64,000 nt of DNA from Candidatus Gastranaerophilales bacterium (GTDB taxonomy: Bacteria; Cyanobacteriota; Vampirovibrionia; Gastranaerophilales; Gastranaerophilaceae), in contig CALUWF010000001.1 in NCBI GenBank assembly GCA_944324405.1, forward strand, positions 248,001-312,000. Direction: 5' to 3'. Shown here in pieces: positions 25,193-34,998 of this stretch; the first letter of the stretch is position 1, and every line of letters begins with the position of its first letter. The position numbers and the translations under genes are program-made. The notes below the pieces were generated by a model. It saw only the letters and a list, made by a program, of their open reading frames with translations. It had not been told where the DNA came from and searched no databases.

Positions 25193-26971
25193 CTACAGGA
25201 TGTTTGATGTAATTGTAAAGTGAACACGGCAGTTGGAAGCGCCTTCAGGCTTGTCGCCGATAGGAATACCTATATAAACGTTACCCGATAAGTACCTTGT
25301 AAGTCTTACTATCAAACCGCCGCCGACGCTCATTACATAATTGGGGCCGTATGTACTTGTGCCGACATTACCAAACCAGCCTGCATCATAGAACGCTGCC
25401 CATTGAATACTGTCGTCAATAAATTTAAGCTTTTCTGGCAATATTCTGTTTAAGAAAGGAATGTGCGATCTGAATTCTAACGATGCAGTTACACCGTAAT
25501 CGCTTAAGAGGAAGCCTTCTTCATAACCACGTACGGATGAAATACCGCCGAATTGCATTTTTTCTGACGGATAAAGACCATGGCTTGCCCATTGACCGCC
25601 GGCTTGGATAATTGCCATAGATCTCATAGGCAATATTTGCAGCCTTGCGATATTTGCGTTAACTTTTACAAATTTGTTTGTAGGCAGCCAATCATAGTGA
25701 TAGCCGTCGTATTCATCAGATGCATCCATTATCGGCAAACCTACGCTTGCGCCGATGTTTCCGAACCATTTACCGTAAAAGTCGTCTTTGATATTGGTTA
25801 AGTTAACCCTTAATGCACGGGTTTTATACTCGTTTAAAAGGATTTTTTGCTCGCCGATTGTAGATTTTGTATTTCTTATATCTAATGAAACATCGCCATA
25901 TAACTTATAGTTTTCGGTCTTAACCAATCTTCTTGAAAGACCTACGAAGAAATTGTGCGAATGACCTTTGATATCAAATTCTTTCCACTGTTCGCCCATG
26001 GTCAAGCCGCTGTAGCTGTATCCTAAGTTCAATTTTGTTTCATGACGGCCGATTGGTACCGAATAGAAAACACCTTGGCTGACGGAACGTCTTGCCAGAG
26101 CTGTTGTTGACAATAATTTATCACCCCAGCCCGTGAGGTTGTACATACCTGCAAAGAATACCGCACGGTTCAGACCGATAGCGTCACGACCCTGGTTATC
26201 AAAACGAAAGTCAAAGTCAATCGGAAATCTGTCTTTCATTTGTAACGTCAAATCCGTATATTGCGCGGATTCTTCGTTATCAACCATGGAAACCTGACCC
26301 TTCATATAGCTTGAAGCGTTCATTTCGCGCAGTGTTTCCTGAATATCACGCACGTTTAATACTTTTTCCGTTTCAATATTTTTATCTTTTAAATATGTTG
26401 CGCGGACAAACTTATCTCTTGCCCACTTGTTGCCTTCGATTTCAACTTTACCGTATTTACCTTCCATAACGACGATTTCAACGTTACCGTCCTGAACTTT
26501 TTGGGGCGGAAGGTAAGCTATTGTTGAAATATATCCGTTTTGTTGATAATACTCGGTTACCATATTTGCCATTGTGATAAGGTCGTTAATTGTAACTTCG
26601 CTTCCGACTCTTTCACAGATTAAATCCATAAGCTGCTCTTCTGTAAAGCAGGTATTACCCGTAAATTTAATGGAGTTTAATTTAAAACTCACCTCTTTGT
26701 TTGGAAGTTTGTCCACTTCGTCGCGCATTTTTTTGTCCATTTCAATGACTTCACGACCTCTTTCGTGTTCTTCCATGTTTTCTCTTGTTCTTCTTTCGTA
26801 TTCTTTTAATTGAATTAAGTTTGTCTGGTCAACAACACCGGGGTCAAAGCTGCCGCCAATGGGGTTGCCTTCCATGGGGATAGAAGGTACCGCGATTGCC
26901 TGTGTGCAGAAAAACGAAAAACACAGGAGCAAAAGGGCTATATCCGACTTTTTAAATTTAAAATTGCGCAT
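25193..26971 (-). CDS. TpsB-family outer membrane transporter (ShlB/FhaC/HecB type)
   Basis: 592 residues. Signal peptide (about 1-28). A charged helical linker (50-90) leads to a POTRA_2 domain (about 93-175, 'FKLNSIKFTGNTCFTEEQL', 'NMVTEYYQQNGYISTIAYLPPQ'), then a second POTRA (about 176-250) and a C-terminal 16-strand-type barrel with the conserved 'GGISSVRGYEEG' loop. Secretes a TpsA partner through the outer membrane; the divergent adjacent gene is the obvious cargo. AAAGGAATT precedes the ATG and a TTGACA (27047-27052, minus) lies upstream. Confidence 0.92.
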   Translation of the reverse strand: MRNFKFKKSDIALLLLCFSFFCTQAIAVPSIPMEGNPIGGSFDPGVVDQTNLIQLKEYERRTRENMEEHERGREVIEMDKKMRDEVDKLPNKEVSFKLNSIKFTGNTCFTEEQLMDLICERVGSEVTINDLITMANMVTEYYQQNGYISTIAYLPPQKVQDGNVEIVVMEGKYGKVEIEGNKWARDKFVRATYLKDKNIETEKVLNVRDIQETLREMNASSYMKGQVSMVDNEESAQYTDLTLQMKDRFPIDFDFRFDNQGRDAIGLNRAVFFAGMYNLTGWGDKLLSTTALARRSVSQGVFYSVPIGRHETKLNLGYSYSGLTMGEQWKEFDIKGHSHNFFVGLSRRLVKTENYKLYGDVSLDIRNTKSTIGEQKILLNEYKTRALRVNLTNIKDDFYGKWFGNIGASVGLPIMDASDEYDGYHYDWLPTNKFVKVNANIARLQILPMRSMAIIQAGGQWASHGLYPSEKMQFGGISSVRGYEEGFLLSDYGVTASLEFRSHIPFLNRILPEKLKFIDDSIQWAAFYDAGWFGNVGTSTYGPNYVMSVGGGLIVRLTRYLSGNVYIGIPIGDKPEGASNCRVHFTITSNIL

Positions 26972-27350
26972 TTTTAATTTAATTCCTTTTCATACTTTCG
27001 GGTAATAATGCTTTATTACACTTCAAATAATAATATATAATGGCGATGTCAACAATAAATCATATTAATGATTTATTTTAAGGGATATTTTCAACATATT
27101 TTAAAAACATTCCTTTTTCAACATGGCTATTAAAATATGTAAATAATTTTTTTTGCCATGTATTTCAAAAAAAATCTTTATTTTATAATTAACAATGCCC
27201 GCAGAGGCTCTTTGGGAGGCTATTGTAAAGTTTTGTAAAATTTATTAATATTTCTCCACATTCCTGCAATTTTTTATTTTCAGATGTTTTTATATAAGTA
27301 ATCGGAATTTTATATAAGAAGTATATATCTTTAGAAGAAAGGAAACATAA
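26972..27350. promoter_or_regulatory. Divergent tpsB/tpsA control region
   Basis: 379 bases, very AT-rich. Holds a consensus -35 TTGACA for tpsB (27047-27052, minus strand), a perfect ten-base inverted repeat AATAAATCAT/ATGATTTATT (27054-27063 and 27068-27077), and for tpsA several TATA-like -10 candidates (27292-27330) plus the ribosome binding site AGAAAGGAAA. No coding potential. Confidence 0.6.
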
Positions 27351-30300
27351 ATGAAACTTAGGCACAAAAAATTAGCTTCAGCATTAATTTTACTCAGCTT
27401 CTTAGGTTACATGCCCCTCTCCAGCACAATGGCTTTCGCTATTGACGCAGGCACATTACCTGACCTTAACAATTCAATTAACGGTTCTGTTACAACAGAC
27501 GGCAACAGAATGGATGTAACTGTTCAAGGCGGTGCCGGTGCAGTTGGTCAATTCGACTGGAACAGCTTCAACGTAGGCAAAGACGGTCATGTAAACTTCG
27601 GGTTTACAAATAACTCACAAACATCCTTAAACCGTGTACTTGCTTCAGGCGGTTTATCTCAAATCTACGGTAAATTAACAAACTCTTGCGCAGGCGCAGA
27701 TTGTTCAAGCTATATGGGTACAGGTAAAGTTATCCTTATCAACCCCAACGGTATTATGTTCGGTGCCGGTTCTACAGTAGACCTTAACTCTTTCACCGCA
27801 ACAACATTTGATCTTAAAGGTGCTAAAAACATTAAAGATATGACAGCAGAAGAACTTCAAGCTTACAAAAACCAAATTAACGTACAAGCTAACGGACTTC
27901 CTGCCGATATGGTTACAAACGCTCAATTCGTAAGAGACGGCGTTTTAAAAACAACTGACGGCGCAGCAGTTACATTAGAAGGTTCAAACTTCAACATTGA
28001 TAAATCACTCGGTCTTGCAGGCGATAACGTTGTAGTTTACAAAGACTCTTTAATTAAAACAAACCTTGACTACAACTACGGCGGTGGCCAAGACCCCTCT
28101 AAACACAACCAATCATTCTCAAATGTAAGAATAGTAACAGGCGACGGTGTTAACTTCACTTATGAATTAAACGGTTATATTAAAGGACACCAAGCAGTTA
28201 AAAATAACGATTCTACAATTACAAACAACATCAACGTTGAAAATTCAAGCATTGACTCAGGCGCAGTTTATGTAGAAAACGCAGGCGCTAAAGAAGGTTC
28301 TGATATCAACATTAAAAAATCGGTTATCAAAGGTTACAAACTTGTACAAGGCGATTACGGCGATATCATCATCAAGGGCCAAAACGATGTTAATGTCGAA
28401 GATACACACCTTGAAACAATTAACACATACAAGAAAAGCAATCCCGATGTTAATACATACAACAAAAACGGCGGCAGAATTGCAATTACGGCTGGTAACA
28501 ACGTAAACCTTAAAAATTCAAAAGTTGAAACCGCATTTGCAGGCCAAAGCTTCAACGGCTCAACAGTAAGAGGCCAAAACGCAGGTGACATTTCAATCAA
28601 AGCAGAAAACAAAGATGTTAACATTGAAAACACAAATCTTCATGCTAAAGGTAATTTAACAGTTGATGCTCAAAACGGTTCTATCGCAGCTAAAGATGCA
28701 ACTTTAAGAGCAAGAAACTACTCAAGCCAAGATGAAGGCGCTCAAAACTTACTCAAAAAAGTATTATTAACTGCTAAAGACAAAATCACTTTAGACAACA
28801 CTTACTCGGAATCTTCCAACTATACAACACTTAAAGCCGACAATATCGATGTTAAAAACAACTCTGCAATGCACTCCAACAAAAACATCAATATGTACGG
28901 TAAAGATACAACAATCGCTGACTCTACACTTCAATACAACGGTTTGAACTTCGTAGAAGACGAAAATGTATTAAACAACGTAACAATCAGCGGTACTACA
29001 GCATTCAACGACAGAACTTCAAACAACTTAAAACTTACTACAAACGGTAACTTGACAATTGATAACAACAGCCTGTTAAAAAGAGGTTTCTCTGCACTGA
29101 TTAACAATGATACTCTTGATGCAGAAGTAACTTTAGATAACGCTGTTAACCACGACTCTATCGCTCTTGAATCTACAAAAGGCAAAGTTACAATCAAAAA
29201 CAACTCCGATATCAAAACAAATACAGGCGATATCACAGCTACAGCTCTTGACTCAACAAACGGTGAAGTATTTGTTCAAAACTCAAAACTTGCAGCAGCA
29301 GCTAATGTAGACATCAAACAAGCATTAACTCACAATGCAGGTACTCACATCACCAAAGACTCAACACTGAGCGGTAAAAACATCAAAATCACAACTACAA
29401 ACTCTGATGCTGACATAAATGCAGACCTTGCAAACTTTGCAAACTTAAACTACAGCGAACGCTTAGCATTAAATGCCGGCAGAGATAACAACATAACAGG
29501 TACAGGCGACTTGAACGCTACAAGAGTTGACTTCAACGCAACAAGAAACAACAACATCAACATCACAGGCAACGTAACAACTGACAACTCTACATTCAAC
29601 GGCCACGTAAACAACATAACAGCTACTAAAAACGTAACTCTTAAAAACACAACAATAAAAGCTAAAGATTCAAGCGCTCCTGAAAATACAAGAACAAACG
29701 TTAACGCAGGCGAAAACTTCACAACCGAAGATACAATCCTTGCTCTTAACGGCACAAAACTCTCAGCTAACGCTGACAAAGATACAAACATCGTATTAAG
29801 CGGTGCAAACAACAAAAAAGCAGGTATCGAAATCAACGCAAAATACACAAGCGACCAACTTTCAAACAAAACGGTTACAATCAATGCAGCTGATAACACA
29901 CTTGCAATCTCTAAAATCAAATCAGGCAACTTGAACCTTGACTCTAACGATACATTCTTGGCAGCACTGACTGACTTAACAGCTTCCGACTTAGAAGGCG
30001 TTACGGCAGATGCATCAGGCAGAGCATACATCGAAGTAGCTAACTGGGGTAAATTCAACTTAGACCCGATGAGCGAATATGAAACATCATTCACTCAACC
30101 TGACTCATTCACTTACACAGACCACTTCGTACCCGGCTCTCACCAACCTGAAGCAGGTGCAGCAATCGACACTTACAAAAAACACTTCATCGAATTTGAC
30201 TCAAACGGCGTAATGGAAAAATTCCTCCTTGTATATGAAAAACCTGTAGAATGCGGCCCCGCCCCCGACGTACCTACACCGGATGACAACTTCAACCCTG

Positions 30301-30485
30301 ATTTATCAGATACATTAATCAACCAATTACGCTTACCTCGTCAATTAGAACCCACTTCAAGAATAGCACCGATTGCTAACAACACTACAGATCCTACATC
30401 AGGTATCGTAAGCGCAGCAGCAAGAGTAGAAGTTGACGACAACGCAGCAGTTAACAAAAAACAACAAGAAGAATTTGAAATATAA
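27351..30485 (+). CDS. TpsA-like exoprotein with filamentous-hemagglutinin N-terminal domain
   Basis: 1,044 residues. Signal peptide (about 1-31, ending AFA), then the TPS secretion domain: 'VTTDGNRMDVTVQGG', 'FDWNSFNVGKDGHVNFGF', 'LNRVLASGG...SQIYGKLT', the hallmark 'ILINPNGIMFGAGSTVDL' and 'FTATTFDL'. Residues about 280-900 are a repetitive Asn/Thr/Asp-rich beta-helix ('NNVNLKNSKVET', 'NITATKNVTLKNTTIK'). The C-terminal 130 residues are Pro/Asp-rich. Exported by the divergent TpsB; probably an adhesin or contact factor. Codon choice is strongly restricted (AAC for Asn, ACA for Thr), unlike its neighbours, suggesting high expression. A strong terminator follows. Confidence 0.9.
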   Translation: MKLRHKKLASALILLSFLGYMPLSSTMAFAIDAGTLPDLNNSINGSVTTDGNRMDVTVQGGAGAVGQFDWNSFNVGKDGHVNFGFTNNSQTSLNRVLASGGLSQIYGKLTNSCAGADCSSYMGTGKVILINPNGIMFGAGSTVDLNSFTATTFDLKGAKNIKDMTAEELQAYKNQINVQANGLPADMVTNAQFVRDGVLKTTDGAAVTLEGSNFNIDKSLGLAGDNVVVYKDSLIKTNLDYNYGGGQDPSKHNQSFSNVRIVTGDGVNFTYELNGYIKGHQAVKNNDSTITNNINVENSSIDSGAVYVENAGAKEGSDINIKKSVIKGYKLVQGDYGDIIIKGQNDVNVEDTHLETINTYKKSNPDVNTYNKNGGRIAITAGNNVNLKNSKVETAFAGQSFNGSTVRGQNAGDISIKAENKDVNIENTNLHAKGNLTVDAQNGSIAAKDATLRARNYSSQDEGAQNLLKKVLLTAKDKITLDNTYSESSNYTTLKADNIDVKNNSAMHSNKNINMYGKDTTIADSTLQYNGLNFVEDENVLNNVTISGTTAFNDRTSNNLKLTTNGNLTIDNNSLLKRGFSALINNDTLDAEVTLDNAVNHDSIALESTKGKVTIKNNSDIKTNTGDITATALDSTNGEVFVQNSKLAAAANVDIKQALTHNAGTHITKDSTLSGKNIKITTTNSDADINADLANFANLNYSERLALNAGRDNNITGTGDLNATRVDFNATRNNNINITGNVTTDNSTFNGHVNNITATKNVTLKNTTIKAKDSSAPENTRTNVNAGENFTTEDTILALNGTKLSANADKDTNIVLSGANNKKAGIEINAKYTSDQLSNKTVTINAADNTLAISKIKSGNLNLDSNDTFLAALTDLTASDLEGVTADASGRAYIEVANWGKFNLDPMSEYETSFTQPDSFTYTDHFVPGSHQPEAGAAIDTYKKHFIEFDSNGVMEKFLLVYEKPVECGPAPDVPTPDDNFNPDLSDTLINQLRLPRQLEPTSRIAPIANNTTDPTSGIVSAAARVEVDDNAAVNKKQQEEFEI

Positions 30486-30506
30486 TTCCAAACTCTAAAG
30501 ATAATT

Positions 30507-30535
30507 AAACCCCCTCTTAAAAAGAGGGGGTTTTT
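30507..30535 (+). terminator. Terminator of the tpsA-like gene
   Basis: Perfect stem AAACCCCCTCTT/AAGAGGGGGTTT with a three-base loop and T run. One of the strongest terminators in the window. Confidence 0.9.
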
Positions 30536-30591
30536 GTAACTTTAAAAAATCTCATACAAATGATAGTATTTATTTTATAAAAATTTTGATG

Positions 30592-30597
30592 TAAAAT
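30592..30597 (+). promoter_or_regulatory. -10 box, leaderless start of TPR gene
   Basis: TAAAAT ends seven bases before the ATG at 30605; no ribosome binding site lies between. Confidence 0.5.
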
Positions 30598-30604
30598 AAA
30601 TACA

Positions 30605-32707
30605 ATGGAAAAAAGACTATTAACACCCCGTATTTACACAGCTATAATTTTTAGCGCACTTTTTATACAGCTTGGCGCAAACGCCCGCCAGGCGGTGTCC
30701 GTTTGTCCTGAAAAAACAGGCTGGGGTGCGGATAAAATTTCTGCACTGGAGCGGCAGCTGAGGCAGTGTGAAGATAAAAATGTAATTGAACAATATATAA
30801 ACACTCAAAAAAAACGTTCAACATATTTTAAAATCTTTAAAAGGGACAACATTGAAGCATGCGACAATCTGCGCGCGGCACTTTACTTTTTAAAAAGAGA
30901 TAAAAACTCATCAGAATACAAAAAAACTCTTGATAAACTAAACAGCTTAATTACAAAATCAGGCTTCCAAAATGACGATTACAACAGGCTTGAAGTCGCA
31001 AAAAATCTTTATTTGGAATGCCAATGGTATGCAAGCGCGTACGAATTTGAAGAGCTTGCAGAAAAAGGCTTTGAATGTGCGCAATGTTATGAATATTTAG
31101 GCGATATTGAACAAAAAATAAACAAAGACAAAACCGCATCACTTGAATATTACAAAAAATCCATTGAAATAAAGCCCGATAACGCTTCGGCCCTGTTTAA
31201 AATTGCAACCGTTTTATACAATACAAACAGAAGCGATAAAGCTATAGAATACTATTCGCGCGCCATAAACCTTACGGACGACCCGGAAATATTAAAAGAA
31301 GGTATGGTAATTTTCACCCGCGCAATTAAAAGCAAGCCAAGAAATGCAAACCTGTATGAAATTTTGGGCACAACTTATGAAAAAACGGGCGATTACAAAA
31401 AAACCTATGAACTTTACCAAAGGGCAATTTACCTCAATCCCAGAGATATTTTCCTAAAATACCGTTTGGGAGGGCTTTTATATGAAACAAAACAATACCC
31501 TCAGGCAACGCGTGTGTATGATAATATTTTAAGAGATAACCTCTACGAGTCACAAATACGCGCAGGCAAAGCAAAAAGCCTCCTTGCTCTCGGGCAGACA
31601 AATGCCGCACTTAAAGAATATCAGATAATCCTTGCCATATATCCGGACTCAAAACAGGCTAAATACGGCATTTACGAGATATTTAAAGATAAAAAAGACC
31701 TCGATTACATAATAAGCCAATTTTATCCGTTAAACGATAAATTCAAGCCGACAAGCGAATTTTATACGGAATTTGCGGGACTTTTGACAAGCCTTGATAA
31801 AAATAACGACGATTCTATCTCGCTTTATAAAAGGGCAATAGAACTTAATCCCAAAAACGCAGACGCTTATTTAAAACTCTACGAAATTTATGAGCTTGAA
31901 GCAAAGGACAAATTGGCCTTTGACCTTATAAAACAGGCATACAAAGAACTCCCCGACAACGAAGAGATTAAAAAAGTTTTTTTTTATCTCAACAAAGACA
32001 AGGGCGAAAAAAAGGATCAATTAGCGCTAAATTATTTAAAAAACGAACAGTGGGCGCATGCGATAAAAATGTATCAACAGATAGAGCCTAAAACAAGTCA
32101 GGTCTACTTTGCAATTGCAAACTGCTATAAAGCTTTAAAAAATTATCCAAAGGCTGTTGAAAATTATAAAAAATCTCTCTCAATGGAGGGAAAACACTCT
32201 GATACTTATTACTCGCTTGCTCTTACATATCTTGAACAAAAAAGCCCCAAACTCGCACAGAGTATGCTTTTAAAAGCAATTGAAGAAGACCCGAAAAATG
32301 TCAAAGCAATCAAGCTTTCGAATTATTTAAGAGGACAGATTGTAACAGACCTTTTAAATGAAGCCTATAATTATTACGACAAAAAACAGTACGAAAAAGC
32401 AATCAATATCGCAAACGAAGCCGCAAAGCGCTACCCACAGGATGCCCAAGTATACTATTACAGAGGCATTATCCTGGAGGCTATGGAGCTTTATCAACAA
32501 GCGGTAAAAGACTATAAAACCGCAATCAGGCTTAATCGTTCTTTTGGCCTCGGGTATTACTCACTTGCAAAAGCGTATGAAAAAATGGGCTCCGGACGCG
32601 ACGCACTTGAGGCTTATGAAAAATATTTATCCGGCAATCCAAGAGAAGAAGAACTCATTAAAGAAGCCGAGAAAAAAGTCATAGAATTGGGCGAAAAATA
32701 TTACTAA
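30605..32707 (+). CDS. Secreted or anchored TPR-repeat protein
   Basis: 700 residues. Signal peptide or N-terminal anchor (about 8-28). The rest is a solenoid of tetratricopeptide repeats, with clear units such as 'ALEYYKKSIEIKPDNASALFKIATVLYNTNR', 'LYEILGTTYEKTGDYKKTYELYQRAIYLNP' and 'VYYYRGIILEAMELYQQAVKDYKTAIRLN'. Probably a periplasmic scaffold or assembly factor; partner unknown. kdsB follows after nine bases, so the two are co-transcribed, which hints at an envelope role. Confidence 0.85.
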   Translation: MEKRLLTPRIYTAIIFSALFIQLGANARQAVSVCPEKTGWGADKISALERQLRQCEDKNVIEQYINTQKKRSTYFKIFKRDNIEACDNLRAALYFLKRDKNSSEYKKTLDKLNSLITKSGFQNDDYNRLEVAKNLYLECQWYASAYEFEELAEKGFECAQCYEYLGDIEQKINKDKTASLEYYKKSIEIKPDNASALFKIATVLYNTNRSDKAIEYYSRAINLTDDPEILKEGMVIFTRAIKSKPRNANLYEILGTTYEKTGDYKKTYELYQRAIYLNPRDIFLKYRLGGLLYETKQYPQATRVYDNILRDNLYESQIRAGKAKSLLALGQTNAALKEYQIILAIYPDSKQAKYGIYEIFKDKKDLDYIISQFYPLNDKFKPTSEFYTEFAGLLTSLDKNNDDSISLYKRAIELNPKNADAYLKLYEIYELEAKDKLAFDLIKQAYKELPDNEEIKKVFFYLNKDKGEKKDQLALNYLKNEQWAHAIKMYQQIEPKTSQVYFAIANCYKALKNYPKAVENYKKSLSMEGKHSDTYYSLALTYLEQKSPKLAQSMLLKAIEEDPKNVKAIKLSNYLRGQIVTDLLNEAYNYYDKKQYEKAINIANEAAKRYPQDAQVYYYRGIILEAMELYQQAVKDYKTAIRLNRSFGLGYYSLAKAYEKMGSGRDALEAYEKYLSGNPREEELIKEAEKKVIELGEKYY

Positions 32708-32716
32708 AGGAAAACT

Positions 32717-33451
32717 ATGGAAAAAACGGTCATTATAATCCCTGCAAGATACGCTTCCACGCGCCTTTGCGGAAAATTACTCAAAGAAGTTAATAATAAA
32801 CCTATAATTCAGTGGGTGTGGGAAGCCGCTAAAAAATCAAAGTTGGCGGATGAGGTTATAATTGCTACAGACAGCGAGTTGATTTTAGAAAAAGCGCAAA
32901 GCTTCGGCGCGCTCGTTGAAATGACATCAAAAGACCATAAATCAGGCTCTGACAGGATTTGTGAAGTCGCAAAAAGACACGATGAATACAACTTTATTTT
33001 AAATATGCAGGGAGATGAGCCGCAAATTACTCCCGAGGTCATAGACCTTGCAATATCGGCTTTAGTTGAAAATGACTGCGATATTTCAACCCTTGTAAGG
33101 CAAATAACGCAAGAGGAGCAAATACAAGATCCCAACTGCGTAAAATGCGTATTTGACAACGATTTTAACGCGCTGTATTTTTCGCGCTGCCCCATACCAT
33201 ACGAAAGAAACAAAGGAGAAGCAAAATACTACGCCCACATCGGCATTTACGGCTACAGGCGCGACTCGCTAATCAAAATGACTTCCCTTGAACAATCCGA
33301 CCTTGAAAAGGCTGAAAGCTTAGAGCAGCTGCGCGCGCTTAAAAACGGAATGAAAATAAAAGTTGCGCTTACAACACTAAATCCCATCGGGATTGACACC
33401 CAACGGGATTTAGACAAGTTTAAAAATATTTCTGAAAACAAAGCAAACTAA
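32717..33451 (+). CDS. kdsB: 3-deoxy-manno-octulosonate cytidylyltransferase
   Basis: 244 residues. Activates Kdo as CMP-Kdo for lipopolysaccharide inner core. Motifs: 'IIPARYASTRLCGKLL', 'VIIATDSELI', 'SGSDRICEV', 'NMQGDEPQI', 'IPYERNK' and 'HIGIYGYRR'. AAAGGAAAACT before the ATG. This is direct evidence for a Kdo-containing outer membrane. The last bases overlap the stop of the convergent Flp pilin gene. Confidence 0.94.
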   Translation: MEKTVIIIPARYASTRLCGKLLKEVNNKPIIQWVWEAAKKSKLADEVIIATDSELILEKAQSFGALVEMTSKDHKSGSDRICEVAKRHDEYNFILNMQGDEPQITPEVIDLAISALVENDCDISTLVRQITQEEQIQDPNCVKCVFDNDFNALYFSRCPIPYERNKGEAKYYAHIGIYGYRRDSLIKMTSLEQSDLEKAESLEQLRALKNGMKIKVALTTLNPIGIDTQRDLDKFKNISENKAN

Positions 33452-33702
33452 GGGTTTGTATTACCTGAACTTTCGCATTTACCTGTTGATTCATTCCAGC
33501 TGTAACCGCTGCCAAGACCTTCACAGTATGTTTTTGCGGCGTCTTGCGTTGTTTTTTCAACATCATCACCGACTCCGGTTACCGCAGTATTAACTCTCTG
33601 GCCGAGAAATTGCAATGCCGTAATAGCAATTACCGTTACAAGAGCCAAAATTAAAGCGTATTCCACCAAGCTCTGTGCGTTACTTTTTTTCATAAATTTC
33701 AT
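33448..33702 (-). CDS. flp: Flp/Fap-type (type IVb) pilin
   Basis: 84 residues. Short basic leader, then 'QSLVEYALILALVTVIAITALQFLG', which matches the Flp pilin processing site and hydrophobic stalk with the conserved Glu-Tyr pair. The C-terminal part carries two cysteines that could form a loop. It is probably the major subunit of the Tad pilus encoded at 50-57 kb. AAGGAAAATT precedes the ATG; an ATG three codons later is possible. Alone, 17 kb from the Tad genes. Confidence 0.88.
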   Translation of the reverse strand: MKFMKKSNAQSLVEYALILALVTVIAITALQFLGQRVNTAVTGVGDDVEKTTQDAAKTYCEGLGSGYSWNESTGKCESSGNTNP

Positions 33703-33765
33703 TGAAATTTTCCTTATTTCTTTTATATTTGTATTTTACCATACTTTTTCACTATGTAAATAAGT

Positions 33766-34953
33766 TTACATATATCTGAAGCCCGCTTCGTCCAAACGCT
33801 TAAAAGCCTCAATAAGACGCTCATTCGGCTGAACAATAGATACTCTGAAATGATCATCACTGTATTCGCCAAAGGCAATGCCCGGCGTAAACATAACTCC
33901 TGTTTTAAAAAGCACTTCTTTACAAAATTCTTTTGAATGTCTGCCGTTTGGCACCTTAAGCCAAAAATACATTGTAGCAGAGCTTCTTTTCATGCGCCAG
34001 CCTAATTTATTAAAGCCCCGGGCAACAATTTCGCGGCGGGAGTTGTATTTGTCCATAATCTCCTGAACATATTTATAATCCATTTCAAGGGCAGCAATGC
34101 AAGCGTCCTGAACAATTGAAGAGGTACCGTAGTCAATATTTGATTTCATTGCATATAAAACATCGATAAATTCTTTGTTACCGACGGCAAAACCGGCTCT
34201 CCAGCCTGCCATGTTAAATGTTTTAGAGAACGAATGAAATTCTATTGCGATATCTTTTGCCCCTTCGATATTAAAAATGCTCAAAGGACGGTAATTATCG
34301 TAGCACACTTCGCCATAAGCCATATCAGAGACAAGCAAAATATTATATTTTTTACAATAGGCAACCATTTTTTCAAGAAATTCTCTCGGAGCGGTTGCGC
34401 CTGTGGGATTATTCGGATAGTTTATAAAAAACATTTTTGCCTTGCGGGCAATATCCTCAGGGATTGAGTCTAAATCGGGAAGATAATCATTTTCATCCGT
34501 TAAAGGCACATGATACACCTGCGCGCCCGCAACCCAGCTTCCGCGCGATAATACGGGATAATAAGGGTCAGGTACGATATTTATATCCCCGGGGTCTGAA
34601 TATGCAAGGGCAATATTTGCAAGACCTTCCTTTTCGCCGATTAGGGTTTGAACTTCTTTAATAGGGTCAATATCTACGTCATATCTTTCTTTCATCCAGC
34701 GGGCAATTGCGCGCCTGAAGTCATCTTTGCCGCGAAAACTCGGGTAGCCGTGGCTTTGCGGTTTTTGTATGGATTCAAGAGCCGCTTTTACAATAGGATC
34801 CGGGGTCGCGCCGTCAGGGTTGCCTATGCCAAGGTCAATTAAGTCTATGCCTTGTTCACGTGCTTCCTGTTTCCACTCGTCAAGCTCGGCAAATATATAT
34901 TTCGGGATTTCTAAAATTCTTTTTGAAGGCTTTATTGTATATGTTGTTTCCAT
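33766..34953 (-). CDS. dapL: LL-diaminopimelate aminotransferase
   Basis: 395 residues. Fold-type I PLP enzyme that makes LL-diaminopimelate directly from tetrahydrodipicolinate for lysine and peptidoglycan. Seen: 'LIDLGIGNPDGATP', 'GYPSFRGKDDFRRAIARWM', 'FFINYPNNPTGA', 'DMAYGEVCYD', the PLP lysine in 'FHSFSKTFNMAGWRAGFAVG' and 'FRVSIVQP'. The sequence is of the DapL type widespread in cyanobacteria. Related class I aminotransferases cannot be excluded. TAAGGAG before the ATG; monocistronic. Confidence 0.85.
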   Translation of the reverse strand: METTYTIKPSKRILEIPKYIFAELDEWKQEAREQGIDLIDLGIGNPDGATPDPIVKAALESIQKPQSHGYPSFRGKDDFRRAIARWMKERYDVDIDPIKEVQTLIGEKEGLANIALAYSDPGDINIVPDPYYPVLSRGSWVAGAQVYHVPLTDENDYLPDLDSIPEDIARKAKMFFINYPNNPTGATAPREFLEKMVAYCKKYNILLVSDMAYGEVCYDNYRPLSIFNIEGAKDIAIEFHSFSKTFNMAGWRAGFAVGNKEFIDVLYAMKSNIDYGTSSIVQDACIAALEMDYKYVQEIMDKYNSRREIVARGFNKLGWRMKRSSATMYFWLKVPNGRHSKEFCKEVLFKTGVMFTPGIAFGEYSDDHFRVSIVQPNERLIEAFKRLDEAGFRYM

Positions 34954-34998
34954 TATTTTCTCCTTAATTCATCTATTTTACACTTAATCTGTTTAATT

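Noticed and set aside
29450-30094. Long antisense open frame (214 codons) and others at 28355-28633 and 28931-29236
   Set aside because: They lie inside the tpsA-like gene; its restricted codon use (AAC, ACA, GCA) leaves antisense frames without stops. The predicted peptides have no ribosome binding site and no family pattern.
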